A DNA stretch of 64,000 nt from Aquirhabdus parva (GTDB taxonomy: Bacteria > Pseudomonadota > Gammaproteobacteria > Pseudomonadales > Moraxellaceae), in assembly GCF_003351745.1 (NCBI RefSeq), contig NZ_CP031222.1, positions 3,082,207-3,146,206 of the forward strand. Direction: 5' to 3'. The notes under the pieces are model-generated. The model saw only the letters and a list, made by a program, of their open reading frames with translations, was not told the DNA's origin and did no database searches. Within the stretch, counting starts at the first letter, position 1. Every line of letters begins with the position of its first letter. Positions 17,365 to 24,504 of the stretch are shown here, piece after piece. Position numbers and translations under genes: made by a program.

Positions 17365-17403
17365 TATTTAAACCTCGCGCCAGATTGATTGATAAGGGCA
17401 ATA
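17364..17403 (-). repeat. Relic of the gp20-like gene 3' end, copy 2
   Basis: Immediately before the cassette-3 ATG, about 40 bp match the last codons of the ejection gene ending at 19921 with four or five differences. They still read IALINQSGARFK then stop, and the stop overlaps the ATG as in the original. The relic keeps the ribosome-binding GAGG. Confidence 0.85.
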
Positions 17404-17430
17404 AAAAAAGCCTACCGCTTGGGTAGGCTT
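17403..17430 (-). terminator. Intrinsic terminator between cassettes 2 and 3
   Basis: AAGCCTACC / GGTAGGCTT stem (17408-17430) with a seven-A run on the left (U-run in the minus transcript). It is the same hairpin core as at 13604 and 18772. Confidence 0.9.
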
Positions 17431-17455
17431 GATGCGTTTTGAAAACCAATTCCAG

Positions 17456-17701
17456 CTATTTAAACTCATACTTATGGCTGAAATCAAAGCCATTGATAAA
17501 GACATCCGCACGATAAAGACCATCTATCCCGATACTTAGTCGATCGCCATCGCAGGGTCTTATATGAACTTCGCTTTCATTCGTGACCCCATGTAAGACA
17601 AGTTTTAGCATATAAAACTCTGCTAATGGAATATCAGTTCCCCAAGGTTCGATACTGACTGACTTAGGAAACTCGCCCACTCGTTTTATAACAAGAATCA
17701 T
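17456..17701 (-). CDS. Candidate immunity protein, tandem copy b
   Basis: 81 residues, beta-rich and soluble: MILVIKRVGEFPKSVSIEPW ... LKLVLHGVTNESEVHI ... RADVFINGFDFSHKYEFK. About 50% identical to its neighbour 17780-18022, with LKLVLHGVTNESEV fully conserved. Both lie downstream of toxin cassette 2; the duplication with divergence suggests a second immunity specificity. No recognised family. A soluble immunity protein fits a cytosolic toxin target. Confidence 0.62.
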   Translation of the reverse strand: MILVIKRVGEFPKSVSIEPWGTDIPLAEFYMLKLVLHGVTNESEVHIRPCDGDRLSIGIDGLYRADVFINGFDFSHKYEFK

Positions 17702-17779
17702 ATGATTGCATTCCCCATAAATTCATTGATTCATCGCCACGCATGATCTGCTCAAGGCGAGGACAACCATCCTTTGTCG

Positions 17780-18022
17780 CTATCTGAATCCATACTTATG
17801 AATTAAGCTAATATCATTAATGATGACATCTGCGCGATCAATATCATCTGTGGAAATATAGAGCTCACCGCTAGAACACTCTAAATAAACTTCGCTTTCA
17901 TTCGTGACCCCATGCAGTACAAGCTTGAGTTCCTCCTCCTCCTCTAAAGAAACAGGAACCGCCCAAGGTTCAATGCTGACCCCTTTAGGAAACGAATTTT
18001 TCCGTTTTATAACAAAAATCAT
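17780..18022 (-). CDS. Candidate immunity protein for cassette 2, tandem copy a
   Basis: 80 residues: MIFVIKRKNSFPKGVSIEPW ... LKLVLHGVTNESEVYLECSS ... DRADVIINDISLIHKYGFR. The start lies 20 bp after the stop of the toxin at 18043-18735, so it is the proximal immunity candidate. It is paralogous to 17456-17701. It is acidic and soluble, with no membrane segment. The role is inferred from position and pairing. Confidence 0.65.
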   Translation of the reverse strand: MIFVIKRKNSFPKGVSIEPWAVPVSLEEEEELKLVLHGVTNESEVYLECSSGELYISTDDIDRADVIINDISLIHKYGFR

Positions 18023-18042
18023 ATGACTCTCCCAAGATTTTT

Positions 18043-18735
18043 TTACTCACCACCGCGTCGAATCCTGTCAAGGAGTATAGCTCGCATATAAGGCGTAGGT
18101 TGTGCCAAAAGGGGATCCCGCCTTCCTTTCTTTGCCATCTCCTCAGCCCCGAATCTCAAATAATAGTTACGCATATGCTCAAGGTCAGAAGCAGGAATTC
18201 TATTTAGGATTTGATTAGCTCGACTACTATTCATTATGGAGTTTTGATAGAAAGCTTGATTTGAGCCCGTTTTCCATTTAATGATATCGCCTGCGTCTCT
18301 TCCAAATGTTAAGCCACTGGCTGGTAATCTCTTCCAATCTTTAGTGAAATTTAATGGACCCTGAAAAAATGATGTTTCCTCTGGCGCTCTGACGGCAAGT
18401 CCTGCTCTAGCCACATTCTTAACCATGCCTAAGGGTGCTAGTGTCGCGACATCCGACAAAAACGTTGATCCCAATCGATCCGTTACACAATTCCCTGTAG
18501 GGCACTCATTCACAATTCGAGGCTTGGGCTGAGAAGGTGTTGGACTCAAATACATCCGCTTTCTCAGTGGTTGGGCATATGTGGTATCTGGACGTGCTTC
18601 ATCCTCATAGGTATTGCTACTAGGGTATACAGCACCACCGTAATAAGTTTGCTTATTCGGCAGCAATACGTTGAGATGTTCACGGGTCAACTCGAAGGTT
18701 TGACCTTGTTTCGGTTGCCATGTATTGGATCCCAT
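18043..18735 (-). CDS. Polymorphic-toxin-like protein with MGSNT module, cassette 2
   Basis: 230 residues. Residues 1-70 carry the longer form of the shared module (MGSNTWQPKQ ... FELTREHLNVLLP ... YEDEARPDTTYAQPLRKRMY), almost the same as cassette 4. A Cys-bearing linker (PTGNCVTDRLGSTFLSD) follows. The C-terminal ~100 residues (WKRLPASGLTFGRDAGDIIK ... NQAFYQNSIMNSSRANQILN ... YMRAILLDRIRRGGE) form a compact basic domain in the usual place of a toxin. Two small soluble partner genes lie directly downstream. The toxin class is not recognised. Confidence 0.68.
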   Translation of the reverse strand: MGSNTWQPKQGQTFELTREHLNVLLPNKQTYYGGAVYPSSNTYEDEARPDTTYAQPLRKRMYLSPTPSQPKPRIVNECPTGNCVTDRLGSTFLSDVATLAPLGMVKNVARAGLAVRAPEETSFFQGPLNFTKDWKRLPASGLTFGRDAGDIIKWKTGSNQAFYQNSIMNSSRANQILNRIPASDLEHMRNYYLRFGAEEMAKKGRRDPLLAQPTPYMRAILLDRIRRGGE

Positions 18736-18774
18736 TATTTAAACCTCGTGCCAGATTGATTAATGAGGGCAATA
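18735..18774 (-). repeat. Relic of the gp20-like gene 3' end, copy 1
   Basis: Before the cassette-2 ATG, ~40 bp are nearly identical to the genuine 3' end of the ejection gene at 19921-19961, still encoding LINQSGTRFK and a stop overlapping the ATG. A terminator lies at its other edge. Unit order in transcription is terminator, relic, MGSNT gene. Confidence 0.85.
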
Positions 18775-18801
18775 AAAAAGCCTACCGTGTGGGGTAGGCT
18801 T
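18772..18801 (-). terminator. Intrinsic terminator between cassettes 1 and 2
   Basis: AAGCCTACC / GGTAGGCTT stem (18778-18801) with an A6 run that becomes a U-run in the minus transcript. Confidence 0.9.
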
Positions 18802-18859
18802 GAGTAATGTATTTATTCAGCTGATAGGTGAAGGTATTCTTCTGTTAACCACTTCTGTG

Positions 18860-19156
18860 CTAATGCTCTTTTGTGTCGTCTTTTGTAGGTGGGGGATCAA
18901 CTTCAAAGAAATGGGCTAACGCCATACATACTGATACAAACAAACAAATCAACAAGTTTTTCTTAATCTGAGTCCCAGATGAAATACATGCTCTACTGTC
19001 CAGTAAACATGATGGTATAAATACTATAAGACAAGTCAATAAACCAATTAAAAAACCCCTAGTCAAACTCATTAAATAGGGATGCTTTTCTGATTTAAAT
19101 TCGGGCATCAGGAAAGATATCGCCACAACTAAAGCGATAACTAAAAAATCAACCAT
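18860..19156 (-). CDS. Candidate membrane immunity protein for cassette 1
   Basis: 98 residues from the ATG at 19156, with three membrane helices (FLVIALVVAISFLMP, GFLIGLLTCLIVFIPSCLL and NLLICLFVSVCMALAHFF) and a charged tail. It starts 27 bp after the toxin gene 19184-19921. A multi-pass immunity protein is typical against pore-forming or membrane-targeted toxins. The role is inferred. Confidence 0.6.
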   Translation of the reverse strand: MVDFLVIALVVAISFLMPEFKSEKHPYLMSLTRGFLIGLLTCLIVFIPSCLLDSRACISSGTQIKKNLLICLFVSVCMALAHFFEVDPPPTKDDTKEH

Positions 19157-19183
19157 CACCGACTATCCTCACACCCTAAATTT

Positions 19184-19921
19184 TCAAGGTTTTTTTGATG
19201 ATTTATAAGGTGTATCAGGCTCATTATAGGGCTGCTCTAATGAATTAAGATACTCTTGCGCCGCGCGTTTCAATATAGCTGTCTTCATAAATATATCTAA
19301 ACCGACACGATTTTCCAAATTTTTGTATAAATTGGACCATGACACAGGTGTAACACCAGCTGCCGTCGCTAAACCCGCGTTTAATACTCCTGTAGCACTA
19401 CCTAAAGCACCCGCCTTTAAAGTCTGCTTATAGTCAAAATCTCCCCCTTTTACTTTTTGACTAACAGCATTGAAACCACCTCCCCCTACAGCACCACCCA
19501 AAGCGCCTTGAGTCATTGGAGGCAGCGCTTTATACCCACTCGCTGCAGTTCTCGCTCCAGTCATCACGCTATCCGCAATTGCAGGTACAGCCTCAGTACC
19601 AGCGACTGCGCCTAGACCTACAATATATGGGCTAGCGGCAACACCCGCGCCTATCGCCGTTATATTACGCAGATTCGCTTGCTGGTTTAATGCTGCGGCA
19701 TAATTTGGATCCCTTGCAAAGGCACTCATCGTTCGAGGAAATAGTGCTCCTAAAGGATCAAAACCTCTTGATGGCCTAGCCATGTTATTTGTTGGGCGAA
19801 AAAAAGCATTGCCTCCACCGCCCTGTTGAACAGGCTGACGATCCTTAAGTAATACGTTGAGATGGTCACGGGTCAACTCTAAGGGTTGATCCTGTTTCGG
19901 TTGCCATGTATTTGATCCCAT
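19184..19921 (-). CDS. Polymorphic toxin with MGSNT module and CdiA-like pre-toxin, cassette 1
   Basis: 245 residues. The N-terminus (MGSNTWQPKQ ... LELTRDHLNVLLKD) is the shared module. Residues ~85-195 are Gly/Ala-rich (GAGVAASPYIVGLGAVAGTE, then GALGGAVGGGGFNAVSQKVK, then GSATGVLNAGLATAAGV), closely resembling the hydrophobic pre-toxin region of haemagglutinin/CdiA-type toxins. The last ~50 residues are polar. The ATG overlaps the stop of the gp20-like ejection gene by one base, so it is translationally coupled to a virion protein; this is the founder position of the array. Membrane activity is suggested by composition and the three-helix partner. Confidence 0.7.
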   Translation of the reverse strand: MGSNTWQPKQDQPLELTRDHLNVLLKDRQPVQQGGGGNAFFRPTNNMARPSRGFDPLGALFPRTMSAFARDPNYAAALNQQANLRNITAIGAGVAASPYIVGLGAVAGTEAVPAIADSVMTGARTAASGYKALPPMTQGALGGAVGGGGFNAVSQKVKGGDFDYKQTLKAGALGSATGVLNAGLATAAGVTPVSWSNLYKNLENRVGLDIFMKTAILKRAAQEYLNSLEQPYNEPDTPYKSSKKP

Positions 19922-20724
19922 TATTTAAACCTCGCGCCAGATTGAGTGATGAGGGCATAAGCCTGCTCAAGTGTCATGCCATTGTCTTTGGCAAATGCAG
20001 CGACCGTACTCGGTGCAACGACTGCGCCTGCATAAATGGGATTACTGGGCTGATCGCTTTGCTCAGGAATATCCCGCACAGTTGCCAGCGATGTGTAACG
20101 ATCAGTCAGGCGATTGTAAGAACCCAACTGCGCGCCACCATCAACTCGCTGACTCTGAAACTTCGGCATGGGGTTTTCATACACTTGGTCTGGGTCAGCG
20201 CTGCGTGCCCGAAAACTCTGTACATAATCAGGCATGTTGTTAAGATTAACTGGCATTTGTGCTTTGACCGAGTCCGCAAGGGTTTGCGGCCAGAGTCCTG
20301 CTTCGGTGCCACCATCCAGCCCCTGCATCAGGGTCATGGGTGAGACGTTGTTTGGATAGCCGCCGAGATGTCGAGAGAGGTTCGCTGAGCCGATGGTGGT
20401 ATTTTTGAGCTGCGCAGCGCGTAGATTTTCCTGAGATTGCTGATCTTCAAGTCTAGCTTGCTGTGCCAGCGCATTCCGTTGTTCGATATATGGTAAAAGC
20501 GTACTGGCCAAACCCGATTGCTGGGCAAGGGCTGCGACATGATCCATATTGAATTGACCCGTCTTCGCATCGTAGATGTCGGGATTGCTCATCAGCATAT
20601 TGAGTGCTGAGGATTGACGCGCCGCTTTGATCTGGTTGCCCAGTGCCATTCCTTCAGAGAGGGATTGGGCAAGGTCGATTTGGGGGACTTTGACGTCCAG
20701 TAAACCTGAAGTATTGATCGCCAT
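19921..20724 (-). CDS. gp20-like DNA ejection protein
   Basis: 267 residues, helical and Gln/Ala/Ser-rich (PQIDLAQSLSEGMALGNQIK ... AALAQQSGLASTLLPYIEQR ... QQARLEDQQSQENLRAA). Position after the gp7-like gene and composition match the ejection proteins of P22-like phages, though it is shorter than P22 gp20. It is predicted to be packaged in the head and ejected with DNA. Its last codons (ALITQSGARFK) are duplicated in front of toxin cassettes 2 and 3, and its stop overlaps the first toxin's ATG. Confidence 0.65.
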   Translation of the reverse strand: MAINTSGLLDVKVPQIDLAQSLSEGMALGNQIKAARQSSALNMLMSNPDIYDAKTGQFNMDHVAALAQQSGLASTLLPYIEQRNALAQQARLEDQQSQENLRAAQLKNTTIGSANLSRHLGGYPNNVSPMTLMQGLDGGTEAGLWPQTLADSVKAQMPVNLNNMPDYVQSFRARSADPDQVYENPMPKFQSQRVDGGAQLGSYNRLTDRYTSLATVRDIPEQSDQPSNPIYAGAVVAPSTVAAFAKDNGMTLEQAYALITQSGARFK

Positions 20725-20761
20725 AGGTGTGATCCTTAAGTTGTGTACTCAAAGGGAAGGT

Positions 20762-21838
20762 CTAGCCCTTTGGGAAGAAATTGACGGGTGCAATTTTTGG
20801 GATGTTCACTTTCGAGTTGAGATCGGGGTTGAGGATGTTCAGCCCATTGGATTGGATATTGGGGAGATTGTTGCTGGTTGTGGACGGTAACGATGAGGAG
20901 CCGAAAGACTTACCGCCTCCCGCAGCAAGTGAGGTGCCGCCCGTAAAATAGGCGGCGGCCATCTGACCCGCCAGATTCATCATATTGCCAGCGCCCTGCC
21001 CGCGTGCGTTGGCAGCGCCGATGGTGCCATTGGCGATGGCTTGAGCGGCGTCGTTGAGTCCCGTCGAACGTGCCCCTGCCGCACCTAAAATCCCCTCTGC
21101 TTGGGCATTGGCTGCGCCTAAGATGCCTTGGGAGTTGGCGTTGGCTGCACCGAGTTGCCCTGTGTAGTACGCATTGCCGATACCAATCTGGTTATTGCCA
21201 ATGTTAGTGGCATTTTGATAAGCCATATTGCCCATACCTTGGGCGAGGCTTTGGCCGTTTTGCGCAAGGCCTGCCAGTCGATTAAAGCGATTGGCTTGGT
21301 CGCTGTTATAGCGGTTATAGGCGTTTTGGTATTCTTGACTGGCAAGATTGCTGTTGTTGTTTTGCAGGGCTTTAAGGGTGGCGCCCGACATGAGACCACC
21401 GCCTGCAGCTGCGCTTTGCTGAATACCATTCATGCCTTGCTCCAGACGAAACTGATAGCCGGGATCTGCGCTGAAATCATTGGCACCAAAGGATCGGGTC
21501 AGGCTGCCGTCGCTTAGGCCTTGGGAGAGCTGACCCGTGGCTTGATTTCCAAGATTGCTGTACGGCTGCAAAAAACCTAATGCGGATTGGTAACCTTGAT
21601 TCAAGGTATTGTTGGCATTGTTATAGCTATTCACCTGTGCCGCTGTGCCTGTGCCATAGGCATCTTGCAAAGCTTTGGCGGCTTGGGTCGCCGCACCCGA
21701 TTGAATGCCTGCGGATTGGTTGTAGGCCGCGGCTTGTTGTTCAGCGGCTTGGCGTGCCGCGTCGGCCTGTGCTTTGGCGGCTTGTGCGGCGGCGTTGGCT
21801 TGGTTGGCACCGGTCAGGCTGCCTAAGAATCCACCCAT
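20762..21838 (-). CDS. gp7-like DNA ejection protein
   Basis: 358 residues. The N-terminus is a long Ala/Gln helix (QAAKAQADAARQAAEQQAAA). The conserved core (DPGYQFRLEQGMNGIQQSAA, then GGGLMSGATLKALQNNN) is diagnostic of the P22 gp7-type DNA transfer protein family. The C-terminal half is Gly/Ala/Asn-rich with repeated GAANAxxxGILGAA units. The protein travels in the head and helps build the conduit across the envelope. It lies in the normal gp7-gp20 order. Confidence 0.85.
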   Translation of the reverse strand: MGGFLGSLTGANQANAAAQAAKAQADAARQAAEQQAAAYNQSAGIQSGAATQAAKALQDAYGTGTAAQVNSYNNANNTLNQGYQSALGFLQPYSNLGNQATGQLSQGLSDGSLTRSFGANDFSADPGYQFRLEQGMNGIQQSAAAGGGLMSGATLKALQNNNSNLASQEYQNAYNRYNSDQANRFNRLAGLAQNGQSLAQGMGNMAYQNATNIGNNQIGIGNAYYTGQLGAANANSQGILGAANAQAEGILGAAGARSTGLNDAAQAIANGTIGAANARGQGAGNMMNLAGQMAAAYFTGGTSLAAGGGKSFGSSSLPSTTSNNLPNIQSNGLNILNPDLNSKVNIPKIAPVNFFPKG

Positions 21839-21876
21839 GATTGTGCTCCGATGTGATGATCTTGATGTGATGTGGT

Positions 21877-22758
21877 TTAAGGACTGATGAGGTAGGTAAA
21901 GGTAAACGTGCCTGAGATGGTGTTGATCAGGCTATGCACTTGGATATTGACGGTACCATCTGTGGTGCACACGGCATGGGCGATAACGGCTTCGGTCGCC
22001 AAGGTCGCGAAGGGTTTATTCGCCACCATCATGAGCTGCGAAGTGGTTTTGACGTCAGTGTCCAGAAACGAGGTGCTGAAGTTTTTAGCCGCCGTTGCGC
22101 CCAGATTGACATCAACCGTCTTCATGATCGGTGCCAAACGACGGGCTTCCAGCGTGGTCAGGCGCGGCGTGGTTGCGGCTTTAAAGGTCTCTAAATCGGT
22201 CAGGCGTGTGCTGGTCGTGCTGTCAAAATTTTCAATCGCGGTGATGCGTGATTCGTGGTTACTGTCGTGCGCTTCCAAAGTGGTGAGCCGCGTGGTGTGA
22301 TTAACACTGGTGTTTTGTAGTGCGCCCAGCCAGTTTTGCGTGGTGGCTTGGGTATTCTTGATTGCGGTAATGTCGGCGGAACTATCGCTGATTTTGTTGA
22401 CTTTCGTGGTAAGACTAGTCAGCGCAGACTGGGTTGTGCTGCTACTGGTTTCCAGAGTGCTAATCCGACTAATGCTGCTGGTCAAATCAGATTGATTGGC
22501 TTTACTGGTTTTAAGTCCGTCAACACCATCCCGCAGGGTGTTGATACGGCTGGTTTGGCTATTGTTGGTGATGTTCGCCAGATTGGTGGCATTCTGGGCG
22601 ATGGCGGCGGTCGAGAGCGCCTGCTGGGCGGTGGCTAATGCGGCTTTAGCGCTGTCGCTCGATTGATTGGAAAGACCATCGAAATAAAGTAACCACTTAG
22701 CACTACAGCGCCCACTCTCAAGCGCAATCGGATCATAGGCCGGGATTCCACTGCTCAT
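21877..22758 (-). CDS. Trimeric coiled-coil tail protein (needle or short-fibre candidate)
   Basis: 293 residues. Residues ~35-200 are a long coiled coil with Ser/Thr-rich heptads (SRINTLRDGVDGLKTSKANQ ... SRISTLETSSSTTQSALTSL ... TRLTTLEAHDSNHESRITAI). The C-terminal ~90 residues are beta-rich (TVDVNLGATAAKNFSTSFLD ... GTVNIQVHSLINTISGTFTF). This layout suits a trimeric needle such as gp26 or a fibre at the tail tip; no direct sequence signature of gp26 was seen. Its ATG overlaps the stop of the preceding 70-residue gene. Confidence 0.6.
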   Translation of the reverse strand: MSSGIPAYDPIALESGRCSAKWLLYFDGLSNQSSDSAKAALATAQQALSTAAIAQNATNLANITNNSQTSRINTLRDGVDGLKTSKANQSDLTSSISRISTLETSSSTTQSALTSLTTKVNKISDSSADITAIKNTQATTQNWLGALQNTSVNHTTRLTTLEAHDSNHESRITAIENFDSTTSTRLTDLETFKAATTPRLTTLEARRLAPIMKTVDVNLGATAAKNFSTSFLDTDVKTTSQLMMVANKPFATLATEAVIAHAVCTTDGTVNIQVHSLINTISGTFTFTYLISP

Positions 22759-22967
22759 GATAGCCGCGCCTCAATAATGACGATGTTGACCGGATCGGTG
22801 CAACGTACGCGAAACACCCGATCGCGTGCGGCACCCATGCGCCGGGTTTCAACGCGTTTACGATATTCGCCGACATTACCGAGAGGCAGTAAGCGGTTGT
22901 TTGACCACGTGTGTCCATAGTCATCTGACCAACTGACCATGAGTTGGGCTTCATCAGTTTGCATCAT
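22755..22967 (-). CDS. Small tail/neck-associated protein (SDDxGHTWS type)
   Basis: 70 residues: SWSDDYGHTWSNNRLLPLGN, then RMGAARDRVFRVRCTDPVNI. This block is usually seen at the C-terminal end of larger podovirus stabilisation/tail proteins, so here it is a stand-alone copy, possibly split from the upstream gene. The overlapping frame at 22733-22954 is a shadow. Its stop overlaps the next gene's start. Confidence 0.7.
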   Translation of the reverse strand: MMQTDEAQLMVSWSDDYGHTWSNNRLLPLGNVGEYRKRVETRRMGAARDRVFRVRCTDPVNIVIIEARLS

Positions 22968-22988
22968 GCTTCTCCTTACTTGAACCCA

Positions 22989-23017
22989 TAAAAAAGCCCA
23001 CCAAGGAAGTGGGCTTT
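22989..23017 (-). terminator. Intrinsic terminator inside the late operon
   Basis: AAAGCCCAC / GTGGGCTTT stem with an A-run to its left. It touches the stop codon of the upstream tail gene, so it may attenuate rather than end late transcription. Confidence 0.8.
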
Positions 23018-23603
23018 AGAGTTCATCAGCAGGTTTACGTTCGATTTCGATCTGGATACGCAGTTTGTTGTTCATCGCGACCCGTCTTAATACATTACCT
23101 TCGACGGGTCCCAGCGGGTATTCCACTCCAAAGCGATCGCGCTGTGCTCGGAAGAACAAGGAACGATCTTTAAGATAGAACATCAGTACATCGGAGGCAC
23201 TAGACTGGGATGGACGTTTGTCATCGAGACAGAGTCTAGGGTTGGTAATGCCGAGATAAACGCTGGTGACCTGTGCACCGATTGCGGTGTTATACCAGTA
23301 GAGTTTCGGAACATCGTTTTGTACATAGGCGATATGCGGACGCATATTCTGGTCAAATGCCAATGCCACTTCGGTGATGCGCTGACCGGTGATCAGCTCA
23401 ATCGCAGGGGTGTTAGGCGCACTGACCGCGATACCTGTACGGGTAATGGTCGCTGTCCACGTTTGGACTTCGAGTCCTTGGCTACTGTTGTTTAAGGCGA
23501 TACCCCCGAGCTCGGTGTCGGTGGTATAGCGGAACGGTGTACTGTCGGGCGAGCTAAACTCGCCGATGATGGGCGTGGTCGAGAGGGTCTGGTTAGGGAG
23601 CAT
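23016..23603 (-). CDS. Phage tail protein, beta-rich
   Basis: 195 residues from the ATG at 23603, which overlaps the end of the upstream tail gene by 11 bp; a longer frame to 23705 has no supporting ribosome site. The sequence (RITEVALAFDQNMRPHIAYV ... PKLYWYNTAIGAQVTSVYLG ... LFFRAQRDRFGVEYPLG) resembles the beta-propeller segment of phage tail and stabilisation proteins. With the 70-residue neighbour it may form the two halves of what is one protein in related phages. Confidence 0.65.
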   Translation of the reverse strand: MLPNQTLSTTPIIGEFSSPDSTPFRYTTDTELGGIALNNSSQGLEVQTWTATITRTGIAVSAPNTPAIELITGQRITEVALAFDQNMRPHIAYVQNDVPKLYWYNTAIGAQVTSVYLGITNPRLCLDDKRPSQSSASDVLMFYLKDRSLFFRAQRDRFGVEYPLGPVEGNVLRRVAMNNKLRIQIEIERKPADEL

Positions 23604-24504
23604 TGCGGCGGGACCAGGAGACCGAAAATGCAATTGTGAGTGATTTCGTGTTATCTTTTGCAAGAGGGGGATTAAAACCGAATTGCCAACTGGAGCCGCC
23701 AACAAATTGTAAATAAACAGAACTAATTAACCCTCCAATTACATTCTGATTAAGTCCAAAAATATAAGACCCTGTTACTTTCCTAGAGTTTGCTAGGTAA
23801 GCATCCAAACTACATGCCGAGGCTCCGGCACCTGAGCCAGAGGGGCTACTGGGTGTTAAGCCAATTAATCCAGAATATATCGTTGCAAATCCTGGATTAC
23901 TTTGCAAATAAAACTGAGATCCTAACTGAGATCCCCAATTACTATTCGTGACAATAGCTGCCCTTCCCGTCACGGTCACATCCGTCCCATTGACATTTAT
24001 CACACTCGTCGCATCCGTTGTCGGAGGGTATAAACGTAGCTCGTAGGTTACATCTAAAAATTCATTCGCCAGCACCGTAATCGTCGTCGGATTACCGCCT
24101 GTATCTAAAATAAGCGCTCTTGAAAAAAGTGATGTTGCCGTTGCAATGTTGTTGGTGTTATTCCACCCAACACCCACTTCGGACAGATTCCCTGCTGCAG
24201 CGCCTTGCGCAAAGCGAAAGGTTCGGATATACCAGCCATAATACGGCGCAGAACCTTGAGCGCCATAATTGGTGGCTTGTAATGTTTGCGTAGAGGCGAT
24301 TTTATTATCCAAAGCTGTTTGAGAAACAATAGGGGTTGAACTGCCACTGCCTACCCTACAGTCTGTGAGATAACTCCCTTTGCCCATCTGCTCAAGTCCA
24401 GCATCAAGGATGAGATTATCAAACTCGGCCAATCGACGACGATTACCACATTCATCAACGGCCTCCATTATGAAATGTCCGCTTAGTCCAACTTCTAAGT
24501 TCAT
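23593..24504 (-). CDS. Phage tail protein
   Basis: 303 residues starting MNLEVGLSGHFIMEAVDECG. Recognisable are FDNLILDAGLEQMGKGSYLT and RVGSGSSTPIVSQTALDNKI, a combination found in hypothetical tail proteins of many podo- and siphophages. It is beta-rich throughout. The gene lies between the gp10-like neck protein (overlap 4 bp) and the beta-propeller-like tail gene. The exact virion location is unknown. Confidence 0.7.
   Translation of the reverse strand: MNLEVGLSGHFIMEAVDECGNRRRLAEFDNLILDAGLEQMGKGSYLTDCRVGSGSSTPIVSQTALDNKIASTQTLQATNYGAQGSAPYYGWYIRTFRFAQGAAAGNLSEVGVGWNNTNNIATATSLFSRALILDTGGNPTTITVLANEFLDVTYELRLYPPTTDATSVINVNGTDVTVTGRAAIVTNSNWGSQLGSQFYLQSNPGFATIYSGLIGLTPSSPSGSGAGASACSLDAYLANSRKVTGSYIFGLNQNVIGGLISSVYLQFVGGSSWQFGFNPPLAKDNTKSLTIAFSVSWSRRNAP

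Noticed and set aside
6716-19921. MGSNT proteins as ordinary tail or ejection proteins only
   Set aside because: Unrelated C-termini after a constant N-terminus, pre-toxin segments, and paired small genes are not explained by a structural role, though packaging in virions is still compatible.
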